From: Candidatus Uhrbacteria bacterium RIFCSPLOWO2_02_FULL_48_12
GTDB taxonomy: Bacteria > Patescibacteriota > Patescibacteriia > GWA2-46-9
Direction of reading: 5' to 3'
NCBI GenBank assembly: GCA_001791425.1
Contig: MGEP01000022.1
Span: forward strand, 6,542 to 13,345
Length of the DNA: 6,804 nt
Each line of letters begins with the position of its first letter. Within the stretch, counting starts at the first letter, position 1. Below are positions 1-4,832 of the stretch, one piece after another. The notes under the pieces are model-generated. The model ran no database searches, was not told the DNA's origin, and saw only the letters and a program-made list of their open reading frames with translations. Both the position numbers and the translations under genes were made by a program.

Positions 1-1122
1 GATAAAAAGTTTGTAAATTTATTTCCAGTTGGCACGTGTATAGTATGTGGTAGTGGTAACTGGACCGATCCACGGCAGTTTAGTTTAATGTTTAAAACCT
101 TTATTGGTTCTATTGACCCAATAAGTGAAATTCGTAGCGCATGGTTGCAATATAAAACTCAGCCCAATGAACATACAGAAAAAAAGTTTCAATTAGTCCT
201 AGAGATGACGGATAATTCCAGTGTGTATCCTAGGCCTGAAACGGCGCAGGCAATGTTTGTTAATTTTAAAAATATTCTGCAAACCACGCGCCAGCGCCTA
301 CCCTTTGGCATTGCCCAAGTCGGCAAGGCCTTCAGGAATGAAATAACCCCGGGCAATTTTATTTTCCGCACGCACGAGTTTGAACAAATGGAAATTGAAT
401 ACTTTATCCCCCCGCCCAAAACCGACGCCGAATGGCAGAAACATTTTGACTATTGGCTAGAGGAAATGAAAGCATGGTTAAAACATCTTGGCATTTCAGA
501 CAAACACCTTCACTATGTTGATATTCCTGATGGCGAACGAGCACACTACTCCAAGCGCACGGTAGATATTGAATATGACTACCCATTTGGCCAAAAAGAA
601 CTTTATGGCTTAGCATATCGCGGCGACTTTGACTTAAAAAATCACACTGAAGCAAGCGGCCAAGACCTGAATTACACTGACCCGGATACCGGCGAAAAAT
701 TCCTGCCGCACGTTATTGAGCCAACCTGGGGCGTGGATCGTTCTGTTTTGGTGGTTTTACTGGAAGCGTATCACGAAGAAAAAGACAGAGTGGTCATGAA
801 ATTTCAACCATGGCTTGCACCCTACAAAGTGGCTGTTTTCCCCCTCCTTGCAAACAAACCCGAACTCATCAAAAAAGCCCGAGATATCTACAAGCTACTC
901 ACTACAAACTACTCACTGACCCCAGTCGCCTGGGACGACCGCGGAAACATTGGCAAGCGCTACTACGCCCAAGATGAAATTGGCACACCGTGGTGCGTGA
1001 CCGTGGACTTCCAAACACTTGAAGACAACACTATCACGGTGCGAGATCGAGACACAATGAAGCAGGAAAGGGTCGCGATGTCAGAGCTCCCGGTTTGCCT
1101 GAAAGATAAATTCAACGTATAA
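1..1122 (+). CDS. glyQS: Glycyl-tRNA synthetase, class II single-chain type (5' end outside window)
   Basis: Charges tRNA-Gly with glycine in the cytoplasm. The frame is open from base 1, so the gene begins before the window; the ATG at 88 is internal (the Met of the conserved PRQFxLMFKT stretch). 373 residues are visible. In order: a CxxC knuckle (TCIVC, about nt 34-48), PRPETAQ (nt 229-249) typical of this family, class II motif 2 FRNEITPGNFIFRTHEFEQ (from nt 331), the glycine-pocket stretch ELYGLAYRGDFDL (nt 598-636), motif 3 GVDRS (nt 730-744), and a C-terminal anticodon-binding domain from about nt 820 to the TAA stop. Motif 1 and roughly the first 80-100 residues are expected to lie upstream, judging from usual family length. 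This is the single-chain (alpha2) type, not the two-subunit glyQ/glyS enzyme. Nothing looks broken. Identification is very secure. Confidence 0.96.
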   Translation, partial: DKKFVNLFPVGTCIVCGSGNWTDPRQFSLMFKTFIGSIDPISEIRSAWLQYKTQPNEHTEKKFQLVLEMTDNSSVYPRPETAQAMFVNFKNILQTTRQRLPFGIAQVGKAFRNEITPGNFIFRTHEFEQMEIEYFIPPPKTDAEWQKHFDYWLEEMKAWLKHLGISDKHLHYVDIPDGERAHYSKRTVDIEYDYPFGQKELYGLAYRGDFDLKNHTEASGQDLNYTDPDTGEKFLPHVIEPTWGVDRSVLVVLLEAYHEEKDRVVMKFQPWLAPYKVAVFPLLANKPELIKKARDIYKLLTTNYSLTPVAWDDRGNIGKRYYAQDEIGTPWCVTVDFQTLEDNTITVRDRDTMKQERVAMSELPVCLKDKFNV

Positions 1123-1139
1123 TTTTGGTGAAATATAAT
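1111..1139 (+). promoter_or_regulatory. Possible sigma70-type promoter for the membrane-protein gene
   Basis: A perfect TATAAT lies at 1134-1139, just after the glycyl-tRNA synthetase stop codon. A weak -35 (TTCAAC, 1111-1116) sits 17 nt upstream and overlaps the end of that gene. Transcription would start near 1146 and give a leader of about 26 nt before the ATG at 1172. The leader has no clear Shine-Dalgarno sequence. The region is AT-rich, so the match may be chance. Confidence 0.35.
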
Positions 1140-1171
1140 CTTGCTAAGTTTTATTCATTAACCCCAAAACT

Positions 1172-1795
1172 ATGGAGCAACCAATAAATCCTCCCTCAGT
1201 GCAATCGCTAAACCAATCTGTTTACGTGCTTTCGCCAAGATATAAGAAGATTGGCCTCTTTTTTCTAATCGGACCGTTCATTGGCTTGATTACAATACTT
1301 TCTATTTACGCCATTTTTATTTTCGTTATCAGCACTTCGCAGCCTGAGGTGCCTTCGGTTGTTGTTAATATTACAAGACTTATCTTTAGTGTTATTGCTC
1401 TTATATGCGTTATGGGAATACTCGTTGGCATTCCACTGGGAATTGTATATCTTAATAAGAAAGAATTGGTTGATGGCTCAAAATATGACGAAAGATCAGG
1501 CAATAAAGAGCTATCAGTTATCCCCGAAGAAATCAAGGGGTGGAACTGGGGTGCGGCTGGTCTAACTTGGATTTGGGGAGTTTATCACGGTGTTTGGATA
1601 TCTCTATTATTCTTTATACCACTGGTAAATATAGTTATGGTCATTATGCTTGGCATAAAAGGAAATGAGTGGGCGTGGAGAGCTCAAAAGTGGGAAAGTG
1701 TGGAAAAATTTATTGTATCACAAAGGAAGTGGAGGCCGTGGGGGATGGCATTTGTTGCCTTAATGATTTTACTGCAAATTCCTTTTTTGCTCTAA
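1172..1795 (+). CDS. Tryptophan-rich multi-pass membrane protein of unknown function
   Basis: I do not recognise a named family. The 207-residue product has a polar N-terminus (1-24), hydrophobic segments at about 26-54 and 66-94, a charged soluble stretch (95-122), a third hydrophobic block at about 125-162, and a final segment at about 190-207. The distinctive part is residues 123-191: it opens with GWNWGAAGLTWIWG, continues through FFIPLVNIVMVIMLGIKGNEWAWR and ends in WRPWG. This aromatic pattern recalls small membrane modules of the DUF2628 kind (FNWAAFFFGPFW-like), but that is only a resemblance. The ATG at 1172 is the only sensible start; no clear ribosome binding site precedes it. It lies 49 bp after glyQS and 99 bp before the M16 gene on the same strand, with no terminator visible on either side. 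Coding status is well supported by length and membrane-protein character; function is unknown. Confidence 0.8.
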   Translation: MEQPINPPSVQSLNQSVYVLSPRYKKIGLFFLIGPFIGLITILSIYAIFIFVISTSQPEVPSVVVNITRLIFSVIALICVMGILVGIPLGIVYLNKKELVDGSKYDERSGNKELSVIPEEIKGWNWGAAGLTWIWGVYHGVWISLLFFIPLVNIVMVIMLGIKGNEWAWRAQKWESVEKFIVSQRKWRPWGMAFVALMILLQIPFLL

Positions 1796-1865
1796 ATCCT
1801 CAATAATAGATATCGTGCTAAAGAATACCAAAAATAACATTGGGTTTATTACTATGGTTAACACT

Positions 1866-1889
1866 TAGGCAAGGAAAAACCCTTACCTA
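1866..1889 (+). promoter_or_regulatory. Leader hairpin over the Shine-Dalgarno-like AAGGA of the M16 gene
   Basis: TAGG-C-AAGG, a six-base loop, then CCTT-A-CCTA: eight base pairs with one C/A mismatch. It ends 5 nt before the ATG at 1895. The only Shine-Dalgarno-like sequence (AAGGA, 1871-1875) is mostly inside the stem and about 19 nt from the ATG, too far for normal use. The hairpin may affect translation start, or be incidental. Confidence 0.35.
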
Positions 1890-1894
1890 TCAAA

Positions 1895-3169
1895 ATGTCC
1901 TATCCTCACGCCAAACTCCCTAACGGACTCACGCTTTACGTGGTGCCGATGCCGAGCACCGAGACAGTTACGGTGCTGGTGCTTGTGCGCGCCGGCTCAA
2001 AATACGAAACTAAAAAAATTAATGGACTTTCACACTTTCTGGAGCATATGTTTTTCAAGGGCACGACCAATCGGCCAACACCCTTGGCTGTCGCGGAAAC
2101 TTTGGATCGCGTCGGTGGCGAATACAATGCTTTTACCGACAAGGAACGCACTGGTTTCTATGCTAAAGTTGACGTTAAACATTTAGAGCTGGCGATTGAC
2201 TGGGTTTCTGACATGCTCATAAATCCCCTGCTCAAAGAAGAAGAAATTGAAAAAGAAAAAGGGGTTATCTCTCAAGAAATCAGTATGTATTATGACACGC
2301 CGACGTCTTATATTAGCGACGTATTTGAAACCTTGCTTTACGGCGATCAACCGGCGGGTTGGGATATTGCGGGTACCAAAGAAATAATTTCTAAATTTCG
2401 CAAGTCCGATTTTATCAAATATCTTGCTGAACGCTATGTGGCACGAGACACTATTGTGGTGGTCGCCGGCAATATCAATGAAATAAAAACAAAAAAACTG
2501 ATCAGCCGCTATTTCTCCGGCCTCAAACCCGGCCGTGCTCCGGGTAAACTAAAAGTGCGAGAAATACAAAAAAATAACGGCTTCAAGTTATTTACTAAAG
2601 ACACAGACCAAACTCATCTGGAACTAGGCGTCAGAGCATTTGATACTTATGACAAACGCCGCTACGCTTTGGGGATTTTAGCCACAATTTTGGGCGGCAA
2701 CATGAGCTCGCGTCTTTTTATGTCTCTAAGAGAAGAGCATGGCCTTGCGTATTATGTGGCGACCAACGCCCATCACTATACCGACACCGGATATTTGGCA
2801 ACCCATGCTGGAGTGCCGAACAAGGACGTGGACAGAGCAGTGTCTGTGATTATGCAGGAATATGACACCATACGGAAATTCCGAGTTAAACCTGATGAAC
2901 TTAAAAAAGCCAAAGACTATATCAAGGGCAAATCAGTGATCGGTCTTGAATCTTCAAGCGCCTTGGCTGGTTTTGTCGGTGATCAGGCCATGCTTTACGG
3001 ACGAGCCAAGACAATTAATGAAATTTTGAAACGCATAGAGGCCGTGACTGCTAGCGAAATCCAGAGCGTGGCCAAAATGATATTTAAAGAAAACCGTCTG
3101 AACCTCGCCGTTATCGGACCCGGCGGCAGTGAATCAAAACTTAAAAAAGTGCTTAAATTCAAATCGTGA
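1895..3169 (+). CDS. M16 family zinc metallopeptidase (processing-peptidase-like, M16B type)
   Basis: A complete 424-residue protease subunit of the size of bacterial M16B enzymes, which cleave unfolded peptides inside a two-half clamshell. The inverted zinc motif HFLEH is at residues 47-51 (H47 and H51 zinc ligands, E50 catalytic base). The third ligand is E128 in GVISQEI, 77 residues after H51, the same spacing as in pitrilysin. EYNAFTDKERTGFYAKV (76-92) is the usual stretch after the motif. The C-terminal half carries the conserved R279 and Y286 pair (SLREEHGLAY), so both halves look intact and active. The N-terminus fits the family pattern of a short lead into LPNGLTLYVVPMP, supporting the ATG at 1895. 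There is no signal peptide. The gene ends in TGA and faces a convergent gene whose stop is 104 bp away. Substrate cannot be told from sequence. Confidence 0.95.
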   Translation: MSYPHAKLPNGLTLYVVPMPSTETVTVLVLVRAGSKYETKKINGLSHFLEHMFFKGTTNRPTPLAVAETLDRVGGEYNAFTDKERTGFYAKVDVKHLELAIDWVSDMLINPLLKEEEIEKEKGVISQEISMYYDTPTSYISDVFETLLYGDQPAGWDIAGTKEIISKFRKSDFIKYLAERYVARDTIVVVAGNINEIKTKKLISRYFSGLKPGRAPGKLKVREIQKNNGFKLFTKDTDQTHLELGVRAFDTYDKRRYALGILATILGGNMSSRLFMSLREEHGLAYYVATNAHHYTDTGYLATHAGVPNKDVDRAVSVIMQEYDTIRKFRVKPDELKKAKDYIKGKSVIGLESSSALAGFVGDQAMLYGRAKTINEILKRIEAVTASEIQSVAKMIFKENRLNLAVIGPGGSESKLKKVLKFKS

Positions 3170-3173
3170 ACCA

Positions 3174-3212
3174 TCCGCACTCCCGCCAAGCGGAGCTTAA
3201 CAGGGGTGCGGA
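3174..3212 (+). repeat. Imperfect stem-loop just after the M16 stop codon
   Basis: TCCGCACTCC (3174-3183) pairs with GGGGTGCGGA (3203-3212) over ten positions including one G-T wobble. Nested inside is a small CCGC-CAA-GCGG hairpin (3183-3193, sharing base 3183). It starts 5 nt after the M16 TGA. No T-run follows, so it is not a classic intrinsic terminator, though it could protect the 3' end of the mRNA. Its sequence resembles the hairpin-plus-tail at 3742-3773 on the other strand. Confidence 0.5.
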
Positions 3213-3223
3213 GTCAAAATGCC

Positions 3224-3261
3224 ATATAACGAAATTTGACGATCGTCAAATTTCGTTATAT
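3224..3261. repeat. Perfect 38-bp palindrome between convergent genes
   Basis: Every base of 3224-3261 pairs with its mirror position around the central GATC (3241-3244); symmetry breaks at 3223/3262 (C against C). The arm is ATATAACGAAATTTGACGA (19 nt). As RNA from either strand it would form about a 17-bp stem with a 4-nt loop, 54 bp past the M16 stop and 12 bp past the membrane-hydrolase stop. It could act as a bidirectional 3'-end or terminator structure, but T-runs after it are short (four T's about 6 nt past the palindrome in the minus direction). A dyad protein-binding site or palindromic repeat is also possible. Confidence 0.85.
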
Positions 3262-3273
3262 CAGAATGTTCTG

Positions 3274-3741
3274 TTAAAAAATAGTCAGCCCAAAAAGCCG
3301 CAAGACAATCAAAAGAACGGCCGCCTGAATAAGACCGCCAAAATATAGAGACAATTCTATATTAATGATTCGGTGATTCCAGTCGTGAAAGCGAAGAAAG
3401 TCCGGCCAAAGTTTTTTCTTTGATAGCTCTGACAGACCAAGGAATACATCCGGCAATATGGCCCCAACAGCGCCGCCAAAAGCTCCGGCCGCATTATTCA
3501 AAAAACCGCCCAGCCACAAAACGACTACCAAGGAAATAGCGGCCAGTCCATCCAGTATGGCCAAGGCCGCGAGCCAGTGAATCCTCCCGGGCCTAGCCAA
3601 CTCTCGTTCCAGCAGTTCATCGCCATGCGGAATAGCATCAAGAAAAAAATGCGATAATAAGCCAGCCAAAAAACCAACGGCAGGCGGCTCTAAATTGTCG
3701 CCAATCATCGCCCCCACTGTTGCGTGAACGATTAAAAACAT
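3274..3741 (-). CDS. Small multi-pass membrane protein, YdjM/DUF457-like putative metal-dependent hydrolase
   Basis: A 155-residue integral membrane protein, hydrophobic at about 1-36, 55-80, 84-104 and 131-155. The family resemblance rests on histidines and acids placed in or next to membrane segments: H6 in the N-terminal VHATVGAMIG, GLLSHFFLDAIPHGDE (H31, D35, H39, D41), LPDV (D98), and FHDWNHR (H119, H123). This pattern is seen in membrane-bound metal-dependent hydrolase-like proteins related to YdjM; the true reaction is unknown. I place the start at the ATG at 3741 because related proteins begin with a short hydrophobic lead into His-Ala-x-x-Gly. An ATG eight codons upstream (3765) adds MGGTSNGV, which is encoded by the inverted repeat and looks non-coding. 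The preceding GGGG is only 2 nt from the ATG, a poor ribosome site, and lies in the repeat arm. It is the last gene of the minus-strand cluster, 155 bp after galT. Confidence 0.75.
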   Translation of the reverse strand: MFLIVHATVGAMIGDNLEPPAVGFLAGLLSHFFLDAIPHGDELLERELARPGRIHWLAALAILDGLAAISLVVVLWLGGFLNNAAGAFGGAVGAILPDVFLGLSELSKKKLWPDFLRFHDWNHRIINIELSLYFGGLIQAAVLLIVLRLFGLTIF

Positions 3742-3756
3742 AACCCCGTTAGAAGT

Positions 3757-3773
3757 CCCGCCCATTAGGCGGG
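3757..3773 (-). repeat. GC-rich hairpin, 6-bp stem
   Basis: CCCGCC (3757-3762) and GGCGGG (3768-3773) form a perfect stem around a 5-nt loop. It adjoins the left arm of the 16-bp inverted repeat and shares base 3757 with it. Read on the minus strand it is directly followed by ACTTCTAACGGGGTT, a hairpin-plus-tail layout also seen in a diverged form near 3183-3207 on the plus strand. Confidence 0.65.
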
Positions 3774-3782
3774 CAGGCCTCG

Positions 3783-3808
3783 GCAGCCCCGCTACATAGC
3801 GGGGCTGC
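3783..3808. repeat. GC-rich hairpin, 11-bp perfect stem with ACAT loop
   Basis: GCAGCCCCGCT (3783-3793) and AGCGGGGCTGC (3798-3808) are perfect complements around the loop ACAT. It is very stable, but no T-run follows on either strand, so it is not a standard intrinsic terminator. It lies inside the spacer bounded by the 16-bp inverted repeat. Confidence 0.75.
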
Positions 3809-3867
3809 GGCGGTAATTACGATGTTTAATGATTCGATAATTTGTGGCATGATAAAGAAACTGACAA

Positions 3868-3891
3868 CGTTATTAAGTCAGACTTCTAACG
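3868..3891 (-). repeat. Local hairpin that competes with the 16-bp inverted repeat
   Basis: CGTTA (3868-3872) pairs with TAACG (3887-3891), and AAGTC (3875-3879) with GACTT (3881-3885), around a single A at 3880, with a small internal bulge (two bases on one side, one on the other). The right half uses the same bases as the 3881-3896 repeat arm, so this hairpin and the long-range 16-bp stem exclude each other. With a one-base apical loop, two or more inner pairs would have to open in RNA. Confidence 0.5.
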
Positions 3892-3896
3892 GGGTT

Positions 3897-4832
3897 TCAA
3901 TGACGATAAAAAGCGGCGGCTTTTTCCGGTGACACTGGGTTGATAATAATCCCCGAGGCAATCTCCACCCCCGCCCAAGTACTCCCTCGCGGCGTGATTT
4001 TAATATACAAGTGTTCGTCTGTGTCATGAACGATCTGGTGAAAATAATAATTATAGGCCAGCCGTAAATCATGGGCGATCTTGCTGATGGCTGTCTTTGT
4101 CATTCTCGCCAGCGATTTTCTTTCCGCCAGTGTCAAATTAATAATGTTGTCAACGTGGCGCTTGGGCATCAGCCAAAGTTCATAGTTGTATATTGAAGCG
4201 TAGGGCGTGAAGGCGACGGCCTTTTTGTCTTCATAAACCAGACGCGGGCCGCGCCGCTCTTTTAAAATAATATCGCAGTAAATACAGTGGCCGGTTTTCA
4301 GCTTATAGGCCTGCATCTCTTGAGATTTATCTAAAAAATGCTGGGGTACAAAGCCCGTGGCAAAAATCTGCGAGTGTGAATGCTGAATAGTGGCGCCGGC
4401 CTTGCCCCCGTTATTTTTAAAAATTAAAATATATTCAATGCGGGAGTTGGCCATAATATTTTTAGTGCGAATAGCGTAAACCTCCAAAAGCTTTTCAAGG
4501 TGGTTCTGCGGCAAGTCTTCCAATTGCAGATTATGATTTTGCGTCTCCACGACCACCTCCTGCAGGCCGTAGGCCTTAGGATTATTCAGAGTAATGGCCG
4601 GATATTTGTTTGGCAAAACAACGATCCGCCAATTTTTTCGGCCTCCCCACATATAAAGATTTTTTTTCAAATCAAGGTGCGGCGCGCAAAGTCCGCAATC
4701 CTTAGATGGGGTGGGCAAATGAGCAGGTGATGTTTCAAAGTTGACATCATGAAAATGCGGACGATTACCGCGCCGCGGGGCAATGATAACGTATTTGTCC
4801 AAAATATAATCTTTTCGCAGTTCTGATTTCAT
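3897..4832 (-). CDS. galT: GalT-like hexose-1-phosphate nucleotidyltransferase (HIT superfamily)
   Basis: 311 residues; E. coli GalT has 348. GalT moves UMP from UDP-glucose to galactose-1-phosphate through a uridylyl-histidine intermediate. Visible landmarks: C47 and C50 (DCGLC), H100 in VVVETQNHN, and HSHSQ at 151-155. By comparison with E. coli GalT, the Cys pair, H100 and H151 would bind zinc, H153 would be the nucleophile and Q155 the helper. A second HIT-like half follows with C183xxC186 (HCIYC), ELWLMPKRH (218-226) and HLYIKITPRG (274-283). The catalytic set looks complete. Its ATG (4832-4830) overlaps the glgA TGA as ATGA, so translation is likely coupled; no strong ribosome site is seen. 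Some GalT relatives act on other sugar nucleotides, e.g. plant ADP-glucose phosphorylase. Beside glgA that alternative is open, so the family call is firm and the exact substrate is not. Confidence 0.9.
   Translation of the reverse strand: MKSELRKDYILDKYVIIAPRRGNRPHFHDVNFETSPAHLPTPSKDCGLCAPHLDLKKNLYMWGGRKNWRIVVLPNKYPAITLNNPKAYGLQEVVVETQNHNLQLEDLPQNHLEKLLEVYAIRTKNIMANSRIEYILIFKNNGGKAGATIQHSHSQIFATGFVPQHFLDKSQEMQAYKLKTGHCIYCDIILKERRGPRLVYEDKKAVAFTPYASIYNYELWLMPKRHVDNIINLTLAERKSLARMTKTAISKIAHDLRLAYNYYFHQIVHDTDEHLYIKITPRGSTWAGVEIASGIIINPVSPEKAAAFYRH

Larger units (their letters stand above)
3742..3896 (-). repeat. 155-bp intergenic element bounded by a perfect 16-bp inverted repeat
   Basis: Bases 3742-3757 (AACCCCGTTAGAAGTC) and 3881-3896 (GACTTCTAACGGGGTT) are exact reverse complements. 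The element fills the whole gap between galT and the membrane-hydrolase gene: the galT TGA is at 3899-3897 and the next ATG at 3741-3739, so both arms touch coding sequence. Inside are a CCCGCC/GGCGGG hairpin (3757-3773) and an 11-bp GC-rich hairpin (3783-3808); the rest (3809-3867) is AT-richer with no ORF. No target-site duplication is visible. It could be a small non-autonomous repeat element (MITE-like) or a structured 5' leader that pairs the bases just before the hydrolase start codon. The sequence alone does not separate these. Confidence 0.8.

Noticed and set aside
1796..1894. Promoter for the M16 gene
   Set aside because: The gap is AT-rich, and I could not find a -10 and -35 pair with sensible spacing that stood out from background.
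3170..3273. Classic bidirectional intrinsic terminator between the convergent genes
   Set aside because: Strong stems are present but neither strand has a proper T-run right after them. I left them as repeats or structures rather than calling a terminator.
3166..3348. 60-residue plus-strand ORF over the end of the M16 gene and the palindrome
   Set aside because: It is low-complexity polar sequence, runs through the stem-loop and the 38-bp palindrome, and its end is antisense to the C-terminus of the membrane hydrolase gene. No protein family pattern is visible.
3742..3765. Upstream ATG (3765) adding MGGTSNGV to the membrane hydrolase
   Set aside because: These codons lie in the hairpin loop and inverted-repeat arm, and the extension is unlike the hydrophobic start expected of the family. 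The ATG at 3741 leads straight into the conserved His-Ala-x-x-Gly stretch.
3809..3867. Minus-strand promoter in the spacer upstream of the membrane hydrolase gene
   Set aside because: A TTGTCA is present on the minus strand, but no -10-like hexamer lies at 16-18 nt spacing.
3742..3896. Insertion element with target-site duplication
   Set aside because: I looked for a direct repeat outside the two 16-bp arms and found none (ends CAT on the left, TCA on the right). There is no transposase, so mobility remains only a possibility.
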